Shown here: one piece after another, positions 47,296 through 58,149 of the stretch | Layout of the letters: each line of letters opens with the position of its first letter | Numbering within the stretch: the stretch's first letter is position 1 | Assembly (NCBI GenBank): GCA_026709065.1 | Contig: JAPOTS010000136.1 | Span: 1-64,000, forward strand | DNA: 64,000 nucleotides | Source of the DNA: Bacteroidota bacterium | Lineage (GTDB): Bacteria; Bacteroidota; Rhodothermia; Rhodothermales; Bin80 | Direction of reading: 5' to 3' | Notes under the pieces: model-generated | Database searches by the model: none | What the model was told of the DNA's origin: nothing | The model's input: only the letters and a program-made list of their open reading frames with translations | Translations under genes and position numbers: made by a program

Positions 47296-49526
47296 ATTTG
47301 TTTAGGGTTCACATTTCCATCAACTCGTTTAATGACCTGTCCAACAAAAAAACCAATTAATCCGACTTTTCCGTTTGCATATGCTGTGACGCGGTCTGAA
47401 AATTCATTCAACACATCAGAGATCAGCGGCTTGATGATTTCTGGATCGTCAATCATTGAATCCTGCAGATCAGACAGAAGCTGGGCTGGGGGGACATTTG
47501 AGTCAAACATCAGTTTTAGGACCATTCTGATTTCGTGAGCTGTTCCAACTTCATTATCGGCTAACTGAATCAGTTCAGCGAATTGATAGGGTCCGAATGG
47601 AAGATCAGAGAGTTTGCGCTCATTTAATGCAGGCAGTAGGTGATTGGCCATCCAGTTTGAAACAGAAACCCTTGGCGCAGATGATGCGGCAGCCTGAAAG
47701 AATTCAATTGCTCCATCCACTGCATAAATGGCCAATCCAGTAGAACGGGGGAGCCCGCTTCGTTGGAGCCATTGTTTCTCAAGAGTTGTTAAGGTGCGCT
47801 GTGGAGTGGATGACTCAATCTTTTTAGGTGTTTGTTTGATTTCATTGGAATGATCAGATGTGGATTTGTGCGATGAATCTCTCAATGGTACAATACAATT
47901 GAATATCGGCGTAGATGATTGATCCATTGACTCTGGATCACGCCAATAATAGCCAAGGCGGACAAATTGGTATCTCTGATCAGATAGATCATCGGCAACG
48001 CTCGGTTCAATCCGTGCATGGCGATGCTCTACAAGTGAAATTGGATTGAGGCTTGTCCAAAGATCTTCATCTATTGAGGTGTCACTTAAAAGTCGATCGT
48101 AGACCCGAACGATAACGGGAAGTGAGTGGATAGCATCGACCCAATGAATCGTTCCTTGAGGTTTCAGAGAGGATGTATTTTCTCCGCTGAGTGTTCCGTC
48201 AATGTATTCGCAAAGTAAGCGAATGATATGCCCCTGACCATCTTTTTCAACGCTGGTACAACGAATAATATAACCTTGACGCAAGCGAACAATGCCATTA
48301 GGCGTAAGCCGCCGAAACCCTTTGGAGGGAGTTTCAGAAAAATCCTTTCGTTCAATCAAGAGTTCCCTAGAAATGGGTAGCTCACGCGTGCCCTCCTTGG
48401 GAATTTCATGGGGCCAATAGGAAGCGGTTAATTTTTCGACATGATTTTCTGGCCAGTTCGTTAGGGTCACTGGCAATGGATCCTGAACACAGTGAATACG
48501 TGGAGCAAGATGATTTAGATCTTCTCGAATAAAATGATCTAAAAGCACTGGGTCGTGCGTACTATCAACCCGAGTTGTTCCTACCGATTGACAAAAGGAG
48601 CGGATTGCCTTGGAGCGGATACCCCGCCGCCGTAGCCCTGCGAGGGTTGGCATGCGTGGATCACTCCATCCATCAACCACATGTTCTTGAACAAGTGCTA
48701 TGAGCTGACGCTTAGAAGTGATGTTATAATCTAAGTTCAGACGCGCGAACTCATATTGTCGGGGGCGGGGGTTAATGTCAAGTGCGTCTAAATACCAGTC
48801 GTAAAGAATACGATTTGTTGAGAACTCTAAGGTACAAATTGAATGTGTGACCGATTCAATAGCATCAGACTGTCCGTGAGCCCAGTCGTAGAAAGGGTAG
48901 ATACACCATTGATCCCCGTGGCGATAATGTGTGGTATGTCGGATGCGATACATTAGAGGATCCCGCATTTTCATATTCGGGTGTGCCATATCAATTTTAG
49001 CCCGAAGCACACATGCACCATCGGCAAACTCACCCTCACGCATGGCTTGAAACAATTCAAAATTTTCTTCTGGAGAGCGATCGCGAAAGCGACTATGGAC
49101 ACCAGGGGTAGTAACAGTTCCACGCGTAAGTCGGATCACATTCTCGTGAGAGTCATCAACATAGGCAAGGCCTTTGTTAATGAGGATGCAGGCCCATTCG
49201 TAGAGGGTTTCGAAATAATCGGATGCGTAATATTCATGCTCCCCCCAATCAAACCCAAGCCATCTCAGATCATTTTTGATCGCATCCACATAAGATTGGT
49301 CTTCGGTCTCTGGATTGGTATCATCAAATCTAAGATGGCATCGCCCCCCATACTCACTAGCTAAACCAAAATTTAGCGTACTACTTTTAGCGTGGCCGAT
49401 ATGCAGAAATCCGTTTGGCTCTGGAGGAAATCGTACAATGATTTTTTTATGTCTTCCAGAGGCAAGATCTTTATTGATGATCGTGCGGATAAAATCACTC
49501 GGTGTTGAGGTTTGAGAATTTTTCAT
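47253..49526 (-). CDS. glnS: Glutaminyl-tRNA synthetase with C-terminal GatB/YqeY domain
   Basis: Class I synthetase of 757 aa, far longer than the usual 550. Residues about 1-555 are a complete GlnRS: RFPPEPNGFLHIGHAKS carries HIGH, the KMSKS region is ITSKR, and the anticodon-binding beta-barrels follow (EYIDGTLSGENTSS). After a charged linker (about 555-590) residues 595-757 are a GatB/YqeY tail ending KVGLIGFFVGQVIKRVDG and NPKQIQELVSEEL. A similar tail on GlnRS is known in Deinococcus, where it helps tRNA binding. The gene converges with the ACT gene with a 43-bp overlap. Confidence 0.93.
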   Translation of the reverse strand: MKNSQTSTPSDFIRTIINKDLASGRHKKIIVRFPPEPNGFLHIGHAKSSTLNFGLASEYGGRCHLRFDDTNPETEDQSYVDAIKNDLRWLGFDWGEHEYYASDYFETLYEWACILINKGLAYVDDSHENVIRLTRGTVTTPGVHSRFRDRSPEENFELFQAMREGEFADGACVLRAKIDMAHPNMKMRDPLMYRIRHTTHYRHGDQWCIYPFYDWAHGQSDAIESVTHSICTLEFSTNRILYDWYLDALDINPRPRQYEFARLNLDYNITSKRQLIALVQEHVVDGWSDPRMPTLAGLRRRGIRSKAIRSFCQSVGTTRVDSTHDPVLLDHFIREDLNHLAPRIHCVQDPLPVTLTNWPENHVEKLTASYWPHEIPKEGTRELPISRELLIERKDFSETPSKGFRRLTPNGIVRLRQGYIIRCTSVEKDGQGHIIRLLCEYIDGTLSGENTSSLKPQGTIHWVDAIHSLPVIVRVYDRLLSDTSIDEDLWTSLNPISLVEHRHARIEPSVADDLSDQRYQFVRLGYYWRDPESMDQSSTPIFNCIVPLRDSSHKSTSDHSNEIKQTPKKIESSTPQRTLTTLEKQWLQRSGLPRSTGLAIYAVDGAIEFFQAAASSAPRVSVSNWMANHLLPALNERKLSDLPFGPYQFAELIQLADNEVGTAHEIRMVLKLMFDSNVPPAQLLSDLQDSMIDDPEIIKPLISDVLNEFSDRVTAYANGKVGLIGFFVGQVIKRVDGNVNPKQIQELVSEELARITS

Positions 49527-50393
49527 GCTACTGTTTATGAATCGTGTACTATAGTCAATGGAGCGTGATCATTAAAACTATTTGTTTTCAATTAATCAAG
49601 GTTACAATAATACTTTCAGCGCGTCAAGGCTACTTACCCACAGCCAAAATGAACCAATAATCAACCCTTTAAGTCCCAAATATATAATGATGCACCGTAT
49701 GTCGTCGCTCCAATCTCTGAATTTAGTCATTGATAAGTCGATTTAGGTTAAAGGATTTTCTGTATCTTGCCTTCAGGTCATAATAGCCATCTGATTATTA
49801 ATCAACCCTACTATTCTATTAGTGAGTAATGTGTAGGACAAATCAAAGGCTTACATAGATTCAATGCAAAAACTATCCTAAACAGTGCAGGATTTTATTA
49901 GTTCCTCGTAGCCAATGTGTTGTTTTGTTAGAGAGTTTCAATCAAAAAATGTCATTTACAGGCACACTAATTTAATGAAATTTATCCAATAGTATGTACC
50001 ATATATTTCCGAATAAACATGAAGTCATTAACATTAGACTCATTAATTTAAATTCATTCAATTGATGAAATTAGCCGCAAATCTATAATTCGCGATAGGG
50101 GAGAAAACCGGGTTTACGCTGTATTGCTTACGGCGGGCAGAAAATATAACAGTCACTATCCTGAATTCTCGCACTATTAACGTCAATGAATGTAAGGGGG
50201 ATGAATAGGTCAAGATTACTGCGGGTACTCTTCGTTTGAGGGAGACTATCGTTCATTGAGAACCCGCCTCTGCCTTTGGGCTTGTCTTCGTCAATGTCCT
50301 TGTCTTTCTTCGGACTTCCTATTTATCCTTTTGTGGGAGGTCGCGATTACGGCTCAGTCCGTGTAGGAATCTTTTGGGTGGGTGCTGGATATC
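49527..50393. other. Intergenic, 867 bp; nothing recognised
   Basis: AT-rich, with only short frames. Near 50280-50325 a short imperfect direct repeat occurs (CTTGTCTTCG then CTTGTCTTTCTTCG). No RNA gene or intact open frame is supported. It marks the boundary of the accessory island that follows. Confidence 0.4.
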
Positions 50394-51566
50394 CTAGCTT
50401 TTGTTTCTAAGGTGCTCGTCAATCAGCCAGCTGTGCATCGACGGAATTGGAATCCCGTAGCGACCGCCTTTGCGTTTATCAATAATTCCTTGGTCAAGTG
50501 CACGGGTAAATAGGCTGTCGGCTTCTTTTTCAGTAAGTCCGCTCTTTTTCAAGCTAGAACTGATGGCGGGTCGGGTTGTAGTGCTATCTGTTGGGACATC
50601 CATTACGGCTCTTGCCAGAGCTTCTCGCTTATGTTCGTCAATATCGTGCGCCCGTGAATCATAATACTCTAATCGCGCCTCTTTCCCATTCACGAGGACG
50701 AAATCTACCCCCTCGTCCGTCATTTGATGTTTGTTTGCTTTAAGATACTTCACGGCAGGCTTAACGTAGGACATGATGTGCTGAGGCCACCCATACGTGT
50801 GCTCTGTTATAGCATCAATCCATGCAGACGTATCGCGGGCCGTGAGACCCGCATGCATTAACCAATCGTGGACGACCGCCCGTTCTGATGCTTTATCTAA
50901 TCGGCCAAGATACACTTTACAATCACCTTCAAACCGCGAAATCCCAAATGTACTCAAGGCGGATTCGGTCGTCCCAAGTCCACCGGTGAGTAGCATGACT
51001 GGCCTACCCATCTCCCCATTATGTATTTGTTTGAGGACATCTGTAACTGCACCCTTCATCTCAGCAGGCACCACGCCTGGCAACCCCAAAGCCTGTGCCT
51101 CATCCAAGATCAAGAGGAGGGGCTTCTTATCATCTTGAAGAATCTTTATTATTGTCTGGGCAACTGAAAAAATATCTACGGAAAGCGCTGCACTGGCTTT
51201 TACATATTTATCAATACCCGCTTCCACAGACGCACCTGTAACCCGCATGTTAGTTTTCTTTCCAAGGCGGTGCAATAGATCATCTGGTTTCCAGAAAGTA
51301 TTTGTACCGATGTGCACGGAGTTCCATCCTTGATCCGATGCTTCTCTCGCGAGTACGTCTATCAGTGCCGTTTTCCCTACGCCGGGAGATCCTTGGATCA
51401 TAAAGGTGGTACCATCCTTGAGTGCCTTGTAGTCATCAAGCAGAATGTTGAAATTATCTATAATCTCTTCGCGTCCATGAAAAAAGGGTGATGGGCCACG
51501 ATCCCGCGGGCGATTTGAGTCTTTTATATTAGCGATCATGATCTTCGGTGCTGTTATATAACTCAA
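50394..51566 (-). CDS. AAA ATPase, Orc1/Cdc6-like / STAND-type
   Basis: Protein of 390 aa with a single P-loop domain. N-terminus PSPFFHGREEIIDNFNILL is the family's entry motif, Walker A is QGSPGVGKTAL, Walker B is LLLILDEAQALG, sensor region MLLTGGLGTTESALSTFGIS. The C-terminal 100 residues look like a winged helix (LKKSGLTEKEADSLFTRALD). It resembles the multi-copy stand-alone ATPases seen in several marine Bacteroidota/Rhodothermota genomes, role unknown. It is alone, with no adjacent partner gene other than pseudogenes, and its strand faces away from the decayed surface protein. Start chosen at the first ATG, but ATGs within the first 12 residues are equally possible. Confidence 0.82.
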   Translation of the reverse strand: MSYITAPKIMIANIKDSNRPRDRGPSPFFHGREEIIDNFNILLDDYKALKDGTTFMIQGSPGVGKTALIDVLAREASDQGWNSVHIGTNTFWKPDDLLHRLGKKTNMRVTGASVEAGIDKYVKASAALSVDIFSVAQTIIKILQDDKKPLLLILDEAQALGLPGVVPAEMKGAVTDVLKQIHNGEMGRPVMLLTGGLGTTESALSTFGISRFEGDCKVYLGRLDKASERAVVHDWLMHAGLTARDTSAWIDAITEHTYGWPQHIMSYVKPAVKYLKANKHQMTDEGVDFVLVNGKEARLEYYDSRAHDIDEHKREALARAVMDVPTDSTTTRPAISSSLKKSGLTEKEADSLFTRALDQGIIDKRKGGRYGIPIPSMHSWLIDEHLRNKS

Positions 51567-51721
51567 ATTAGTAACTCAATAAGCTCTCATCGGTTCACAA
51601 TCAGTGGGATCGCATCTATACGATTGAACTGTATTAGGTTGAAATACGTAAAGCTTTTGAGCATTAATTGGGTTCAAATACCATTTCATTATTGGACAAA
51701 AAACCTCCTTTTTGCAGGCAC

Positions 51722-52600
51722 TAATTAAGTTTGATCGTTCCTCACACAATAACCCCCATGGACGGAGGAATCGTCACTCTAAAGTGATGTTGCATGAATC
51801 CGATACAATCCAAGTAGAGGCCAGATGGAAGATCCAACCCATTCAACTCTAACTCATGCCCCCACCCAGCGTTGAAATAAACTGGTGGTATCGCAACCAT
51901 GTTACATCCCGTTACATCCATCATTTCCACTTGCACATCAGCCGACCATGGAAGATCAAAGACTAAATGAGTTAGGTCGGAAAATGGGTTAGGATATCCT
52001 TGAACTTCCAGGGGTATTTCTGACGATTGTGTAGCCTGTACGAGTAATATGACCTAATACTGAATACAAGACTATCCTGTGCTTCCGTGCTATCTACAGC
52101 CTTATAGATCAAAGGATACTGGTGGATTTAAATATGTGGAGTTCCATGAATCGTAAGGTTTGGTGAATCATACTGAAGTCCAAATGGAAGATCTGATAGC
52201 GTAAGAAGGGTATAATTGATGGGAGGAATTTCCGCAGTCACTACCGGGAGAGTCAAAGGGGCAATCGATTGTCCACGCGGATAGGACTGATTAGCAATGG
52301 TCTCTGAAAATGCCATTCAATACACTTCTGTGCTGAAGTGCAAGTCACTACGGTTTGCTTTGAGATCCTCAACGGTATAAGTTTAGAGCTTGGAAGCGGC
52401 CTCATCCAGGTGTCTCATGGAGGGTTCAAGTTTTGGCATCAAAGGTGAGTCCTCTGGTAAATCAGGGGCCAAGGTGAGGTGTACGGTGGAACGCCACCCA
52501 GTGCTCTAGCAGTATTAGATCATCAATATCTATTCCGCTGGGTGGAATTAACTGCAACTTGATCAGCGAAGACTAATGCCGGTAGTGAAGTAACCTCTAT
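51722..52600 (-). pseudogene. Decayed surface protein with putative Ig (He_PIG) repeats and type IX sorting domain
   Basis: Read on the minus strand in several frames, the stretch gives a continuous homologous protein with at least two frameshifts and two or more in-frame stops. From upstream: PALVFADQ, GIDIDDLIL, PDLPED, DEAASKL-stop-TYTVEDLKANRSDLHFSTEV, then MAFSETIANQSYPRGQSIAP and LPFGLQYD...LTIHGTPH (52128-52316), then YKAVDSTEAQDSLVFSI, then IPLEVQGYPNPFSDLTHLVF, WSADVQVEMMDVTG and GLDLPSGLYL (51742-52020). These are cadherin/Ig-like repeat endings followed by a C-terminal sorting domain with the usual YPNPF start. The full-length gene was probably very large. The 5' part is cut off near the IS110 remnant. 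Confidence 0.75.
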
Positions 52601-52667
52601 GGAAAAGGTTTAATGTAGTCGGGTACATATTTTATGCAGTTATTATTCCACATTAAATCTTACTCAT

Positions 52668-53600
52668 ATGCACGAAACTCTATATCTGGGCTTAGATGCC
52701 CATACTCGAACTTGTGTTCTGGCTGCGATAGATCAGTCGGGGGAGCGCGTCTCTGCTACTGAATTCTCAACGTCTGAATCTGGCCTCATCCATGAAGTCA
52801 CCCGATTGCAAGGTCAATTCAAGTATCTTGCGTTAGAGGAATCTTCGCTGGCGGGTTGGGTCGCTGGAGTTCTTCGCCCCCATGTAACGCATCTGATTGT
52901 ATGTAATCCTTTTCACAATGCACTCATCAGCCAGAGCAATAGAAAGGATGACTTTACCGATTCTTATAAACTCGCTAGATTACTTCGTTTAGATGAATTA
53001 ACCTCAGTCTATCATACAGATGAGGATCACAGGATAGACTTCAAGATGGCGGTGCAACAGTATTTGTCGTTTGTAGAACACCTCAAAAGGCTAAACTTGC
53101 AACTCAGGGCAAAATATCATCAGGCGGGCATCTTCAATATGACTGGAACCAAGGTGTTGAGCAAGAGGACTCGCGATCTTTATCTCAACGAGTGATCAAT
53201 GAAGGGGGTAAGGGGATGATGGAGAACCTGTACGATCATCAGGATTCGCTGCGCAGCGCCGGAAAACAGCGCGAACCACCATGATTGAGTTAAGGAGAAA
53301 TATTCAGAGATCCAGCAATTTCAGCGCATGTCTGGGATTGGAGTCAAGGGGGCACATGTATTTAGTGAATTCATTCAATCCCCAGACAAGTTTGCAACGA
53401 AGCAGAAACTGTGGCGCTACTGCAAAATTGGGATTCGCGAACGGCGTACCTTCCGTCATCAGGGGCGGAGTTTTAGTCTTAAGCATGTCTTCGGATCACT
53501 CCGTCTGGAGAGGGGGTGCCCAAAAACATGGACATCAAAGAAGAAGATCCCACGACGAAATATGCCTTTGTGTTCATAGCCAGATGAAGCACGTTAAAGA
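52668..53600 (+). mobile_element. IS110-family transposase, frameshifted remnant
   Basis: The first part (52668-53195) reads MHETLYLGLDAHTRTCVLAA with further DEDD-type RuvC-like transposase features (LALEESSLAGWV, DDFTDSYKLARLLRLDE) and ends at a TGA after about 175 aa. Beyond it the same homology carries on in other frames: EVINEGGKGMMENLYDHQDS, then IELRRNIQ and IQQFQRMSGIGVKGAHVFSE, then QKLWRYCKIGIRERRT, matching the Transposase_20 part of IS110. At least two frameshifts. No terminal repeats are expected for this family. Adjoining non-coding flank could carry the guide RNA seen in this family, but none is recognisable. The element appears dead. Confidence 0.8.
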
Positions 53601-53654
53601 AGAGAACTCACTTCATCAAAAGGTAGGATCAGCAAGGTGGGTAGATTTAAGTGG

Positions 53655-54635
53655 TCATTTCTGAGATTGCAGATACTCGTTTAGTAATCTGCGGGCAGCT
53701 TCATGGACTGTCGATTTTGAGTTTACAACTTTCTGTTGCATGTCGTTCAGGGATCTATACTCCGATCCATTAAAGTCAGAGAGGAGTAGGGATCTAGTTG
53801 CTTCTAAGATAGCATCTTTAATCTGCTGTTGACGGCGTTGTTGAAAATGTCCATGATGTAACGCATCAGTTTCTAAACTTTGAATTGACTCCCATACCTC
53901 AGAAATTCCAGAATTGTCATGTGCACTTGTGATGAGTACTTTCGGGATACTTAATTTGTTAGTACGCATTCCAAGAGCATGTTGATATGATTTTGCAGCG
54001 ATACCGGACTTTGATTTCATGTCTCCATCAGCTTTTGTCACGGCAATCAGATCTGCTATTTCAAGGATTCCACGTTTGATACCTTGCAGTTCGTCGCCAG
54101 CATGAGGTAAAACCAATAAAAGGACAAAGTCAACGACATGACGTACTCCATAATCTCCTTGCCCCGTTCCCACAGTTTCAATGATGATCGGGTTATACCC
54201 TGCTGCTTCACAGAGTAGCATGGCCGATCTTGTTGCATGAGTGACACCACCTTGAGTATTCCCCGATGGTGAAGGGCGAATAAATACGTCTTCGTGATGA
54301 GCCAACTGGGGCATCCGAGTTTTGTCACCCATGATGCTACCCCCTGTGTTAGGACTTGATGGATCAATGGATAAAACGGCTATTCGATTCCCAGATTCCG
54401 TGAGATGCAGTCCCAACTTTTCAATCAGTGAGCTTTTTCCAACACCGGGCGAGCCAGTAACAGCGATTCGGAGTGCTGAATTGGTGTGTCCTAATAACTT
54501 GTTGAGTAATAATTGAGCTTTATCTCTATCAGAAGAAAGCCCACTTTCTATAAGCGTTATTCCTCGACTGAGACATCCTCGGTCATAAGACAGAATTCCT
54601 TTCGCTAAGGAATTGATGTCAGGGATGAGAGACAT
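53655..54635 (-). CDS. meaB: Methylmalonyl-CoA mutase-associated GTPase MeaB
   Basis: G3E-family GTPase of 326 aa that loads and protects the cobalamin cofactor of the mutase. P-loop [17 protein letters not shown]2/G3 [20 protein letters not shown] and [15 protein letters not shown]4 VTKADGD. It follows mutB with a 17-bp overlap, so the three mutase genes form one operon. Its end lies 55 bp from the IS110 remnant. Confidence 0.94.
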   Translation of the reverse strand: MSLIPDINSLAKGILSYDRGCLSRGITLIESGLSSDRDKAQLLLNKLLGHTNSALRIAVTGSPGVGKSSLIEKLGLHLTESGNRIAVLSIDPSSPNTGGSIMGDKTRMPQLAHHEDVFIRPSPSGNTQGGVTHATRSAMLLCEAAGYNPIIIETVGTGQGDYGVRHVVDFVLLLVLPHAGDELQGIKRGILEIADLIAVTKADGDMKSKSGIAAKSYQHALGMRTNKLSIPKVLITSAHDNSGISEVWESIQSLETDALHHGHFQQRRQQQIKDAILEATRSLLLSDFNGSEYRSLNDMQQKVVNSKSTVHEAARRLLNEYLQSQK

Positions 54636-56733
54636 GGTCTAAGAGTTGGTTAATGATCTTCTGAGCTGCTTCTGCAATCACTGTTCCTGGCCCAAAAATT
54701 GATACAACACCAGAGTGATATAGCAATGGATAATCTTCGTTTGGGATGATCCCACCAACAACGACCTTGATATCTGATCGCCCATCACGTTGGAAAATAT
54801 TCATCAATTCAGGAATAAGAGTCCGATGAGCACCAGCAAGACTTGAAATACCCGTGATATGCACATCGTTTTCGATGGCCTGGCGCGCCACATCTTCTGG
54901 GGTTTGAAATAAAGGCCCTATGTCTACATCAAATCCAAGATCAGCAAATGCTGTAGCAATCACTCGTGCCCCACGGTCATGTCCATCGAGTCCAATTTTT
55001 GCGATAAGAATGCGTGGGCGACGACCGGTGAGTTTAGCAAACTCATCAGATAATGATTGGGCTTTTACGGTACATTCATCAGTTTCCATGGTTGCAGAGT
55101 AAACTCCTGTAATAGGTTCATGTTGTGCATGATAGCGCCCGAAGACTGATTCTAAGGCAGCAGAAATCTCCCCCAGTGTTGCTCTTTCTTTCGCCGCAAT
55201 CAGTGCAACATCTAATAAATTAGCATTATCTTGGGATGCACATTTTCGAAGATGCTCTAATGCTTGCTCCACTTTGGATGAGTCGCGGGATTGTTTTAGA
55301 TGACTTAAACGTTTAGATTGATTGGCAAGTACTTCACGATTATCAACGCGAAGTAGACGGATCTCTGAGGATGACTTCGATTGAAAAGAATTAATGCCAA
55401 CAATGATTTCTTTTCCTTGGTCTATGTTTGCTTGTTTCACGGCAGCCTCCTCTTCAATTCTCATCTTTGGAAGTCCAGAGGCAATGGCTTTTGTCATTCC
55501 TCCAATGGATTCAATTTCTTGAATATACGACCATGCATGATGTGTAAGGGTATGGGTAAGGTATTCAACCACATAAGAGCCTCCCCATGGATCAATAGCA
55601 CGGGTGAGTTCTGTTTCTTCTTGTAGTATCAGTTGGGTATTGCGTGCAATTCTTGAGGTATCAGCTGAGGGAAGTGCTAATGCCTCATCAAGTGCATTGG
55701 TATGTAAGGATTGAGTTTGTCCACATACAGCAGAAAGGGCTTCAAGAGTTGTTCGGGCAATGTTATTACGTGGATCTTGTGCCGTCAAGCTATATCCAGA
55801 TGTCTGACAATGCATTCTCAAAGCCATTGATTTTGGATTTTTTGGTTCAAATGGTTTGATCAGTCTTGCCCAAAGTATCCGAGCCGCACGGAGCTTAGAG
55901 AGTTCTATGAAGTAGTTCATACCGATGCCAAAGAAAAATGAAATCCTCGGGGCAAATGAATCAATATCTAATCCGCGATCTATCGCTGTTCGGACATATT
56001 CCAATCCATTGGCAAGTGTATAGGCAAGCTCCATTGCAGCAGGTGCTCCTGCTTCATGCATGTGATAGCCGCTGACGGAAACTGGATTAAATCGAGGCAT
56101 ATTTTCTGTGCACCATTGGATGATATCTCCAGTAATGCGCATTGATGGCTGTGGGGGATAAATGTAGGTGTTGCGCACCATAAACTCTTTGAGGATGTCA
56201 TTTTGAATCGTACCCCTAAGTTGCTGTGGCATGACACCCGATTCTTGAGCAGCAACAATAAAAAATGCCATAATTGGCAACACAGCGCCATTCATGGTCA
56301 TTGATACACTCATGTCTGCAAGTGAGATATGATTGAATAGGATGTGCATATCTTCAATACTGTCAATCGCGACACCTGCTTGTCCAACATCTCCATGCAC
56401 CAATGAATGATCTGAATCATAGCCACGGTGAGTTGGAAGATCAAATGCCACTGAGATACCACATTGACCAGCAGCTATTGCGGATAAATAGAAGGCGTTA
56501 GATTCTTCTGCGGTAGAAAATCCTGCATATTGTCGGATTGTCCAAGGACGCTCTGCATACATTGATGGATAAGGCCCCCTTAGAAAAGGGGGAAGTCCAG
56601 CTGAATAGTCTAAGTGCTCACATGACTCTAAGTCAAAGTGATCACAAGTCCTCAGAAGGTTAGACCCTGAGCGGTCGATATTAGGCGTGATTCCTCTCCT
56701 AATGAGGGGGATGGATGAAAAATCAGGTCGCAT
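54619..56733 (-). CDS. mutB: Methylmalonyl-CoA mutase large (alpha) subunit
   Basis: B12-dependent mutase of 704 aa, converting methylmalonyl-CoA and succinyl-CoA. The TIM-barrel part starts [19 protein letters not shown]. The C-terminal cobalamin-binding domain has the base-off motif DxHxxG in [20 protein letters not shown] and [12 protein letters not shown]. Both catalytic and cofactor parts are complete. It overlaps mutA by 11 bp and meaB by 17 bp. Used in propionate/branched-chain amino acid breakdown or reverse succinate route. No epimerase (mce) gene is in the window. Confidence 0.95.
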   Translation of the reverse strand: MRPDFSSIPLIRRGITPNIDRSGSNLLRTCDHFDLESCEHLDYSAGLPPFLRGPYPSMYAERPWTIRQYAGFSTAEESNAFYLSAIAAGQCGISVAFDLPTHRGYDSDHSLVHGDVGQAGVAIDSIEDMHILFNHISLADMSVSMTMNGAVLPIMAFFIVAAQESGVMPQQLRGTIQNDILKEFMVRNTYIYPPQPSMRITGDIIQWCTENMPRFNPVSVSGYHMHEAGAPAAMELAYTLANGLEYVRTAIDRGLDIDSFAPRISFFFGIGMNYFIELSKLRAARILWARLIKPFEPKNPKSMALRMHCQTSGYSLTAQDPRNNIARTTLEALSAVCGQTQSLHTNALDEALALPSADTSRIARNTQLILQEETELTRAIDPWGGSYVVEYLTHTLTHHAWSYIQEIESIGGMTKAIASGLPKMRIEEEAAVKQANIDQGKEIIVGINSFQSKSSSEIRLLRVDNREVLANQSKRLSHLKQSRDSSKVEQALEHLRKCASQDNANLLDVALIAAKERATLGEISAALESVFGRYHAQHEPITGVYSATMETDECTVKAQSLSDEFAKLTGRRPRILIAKIGLDGHDRGARVIATAFADLGFDVDIGPLFQTPEDVARQAIENDVHITGISSLAGAHRTLIPELMNIFQRDGRSDIKVVVGGIIPNEDYPLLYHSGVVSIFGPGTVIAEAAQKIINQLLDHVSHP

Positions 56734-58141
56734 GAGACTCCATTAATGTCATCAAACGGCCAGCAGTCACATTCAAAGGTGCACCATGATTAAATGAGAT
56801 CTGCTGATCATTAGAATTTCGAGCTATATATCCGTCAGATGTCTCTATCACAGTGATCATGGCTTGATGGTCATCCATCTTCAATCCACATAAATTGATC
56901 AGCCGATACAGCCAAGGCGAACAACGACCTTGAACTGTTAGATTGCCTTTGTATCTTATGGTTTCGGTCCTGAGTCGGATTGAGTCTAATGGAGCAATTA
57001 AACTTTTTCCCTCGGGGGTTTCATTTTGAAACGTGTCGGCGAGAAAGATATTTCCCCCAACAATATTTTCCTCACCCGAAAGGATGGATTGGCTGCGTTG
57101 ATCATGAGTTTGCTCAATGTTTGATTCAATCCATGAGCGGGCTTTTTGTAGCCCCCCCAGAGATTCAATCTGTTGAAATAAGGCCCATCCTGCTTCAGCA
57201 AGGGCATTGGTGAGATGTTCAATCATCCAAGATCCAGTTGCCGCATCACTAACGATACCAAGTTTCCCTTCATTTCGTAAGATATGCTGTATCATTAGTT
57301 CATTCCTATTTTGTGATGAGACGATCACATTACAACCACCAATGATTGCCGCAATATATTGGAGGGTAGTGCGAATCATATGAGTATCTTGATCCAGTGC
57401 TGTTTTATGACGCAGACTGGAGACTCCCATAAATGGAAGGCAATGGATGGGGGCTTGATAGGATTGCAGGATAGTTGATATCCCGATTTTGAGTGCACGC
57501 AATCGGGCGATCTCAAGAAGAATACGTTCACCTATAGGGATTCTGAGATATAGATGGTTAGGAGAAGTACCTGGTTTAAGCTGAGCCATGATATCTGACA
57601 ATTGAGCGAAAGCGCAGGCGATCTCTTGCACAAGGGAAGCCCCTTTGTCATGCCAGTGACACAGATCTATTTCGTGGGTCCACAACCGAGTACCTTGAGC
57701 GATCTCAAAGACAAAATCAGGTTCAATAGGTTCGGGAAATGCGACTGCCCCTTGAAATTCACTTGGGTCAAGTCCCTTGGACTTTACAATGTCACACAGA
57801 GAATAAAATAAATTAGTATCTACGGCTTTTCCCCTAAAATAAAGAGGGCACTTGTCAACTGGCATCTCTTTAGAGAGTGTCGTTGGTTGATCAATCAATA
57901 AACTTAAAGATTCTGCGCCATCCTCCAAGGCAGGTAAGATCTCAGTTGATTGGATTTGAGCACAAATGAGCCAATCATTTTGATCAAACAGATGTTGGAG
58001 GTTAGATGCCCCTCGTCGATAATAGGGTTGAAAGTTGATACCTTCAATTGTCTGCCAAGATAGATCTTTTGAGATCAGATTTTGCCAATCGGAATCCGCT
58101 ATTGGGGGGAAGTGCTTCAGTAAATCCAGTGGATCGTTCAT
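56723..58141 (-). CDS. mutA: Methylmalonyl-CoA mutase small (beta) subunit
   Basis: Homologue of the mutase TIM-barrel domain of 472 aa. It has the SIXXDA-like region degenerated and ends at [15 protein letters not shown] without any C-terminal B12-binding domain, shorter than the 600+ residues of proteobacterial/actinobacterial MutA but in line with Bacteroidota forms. It binds mutB as the non-catalytic partner. First gene of mutA-mutB-meaB, with an 11-bp overlap to mutB and only 8 bp after the trmH-type gene, which may share the transcript. Confidence 0.86.
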   Translation of the reverse strand: MNDPLDLLKHFPPIADSDWQNLISKDLSWQTIEGINFQPYYRRGASNLQHLFDQNDWLICAQIQSTEILPALEDGAESLSLLIDQPTTLSKEMPVDKCPLYFRGKAVDTNLFYSLCDIVKSKGLDPSEFQGAVAFPEPIEPDFVFEIAQGTRLWTHEIDLCHWHDKGASLVQEIACAFAQLSDIMAQLKPGTSPNHLYLRIPIGERILLEIARLRALKIGISTILQSYQAPIHCLPFMGVSSLRHKTALDQDTHMIRTTLQYIAAIIGGCNVIVSSQNRNELMIQHILRNEGKLGIVSDAATGSWMIEHLTNALAEAGWALFQQIESLGGLQKARSWIESNIEQTHDQRSQSILSGEENIVGGNIFLADTFQNETPEGKSLIAPLDSIRLRTETIRYKGNLTVQGRCSPWLYRLINLCGLKMDDHQAMITVIETSDGYIARNSNDQQISFNHGAPLNVTAGRLMTLMESHAT

Positions 58142-58149
58142 TAAAAATA

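Noticed and set aside
49900-50393. Possible small RNA or terminator for the AAA gene
   Set aside because: Only weak imperfect repeats; no stem with a T-tract.
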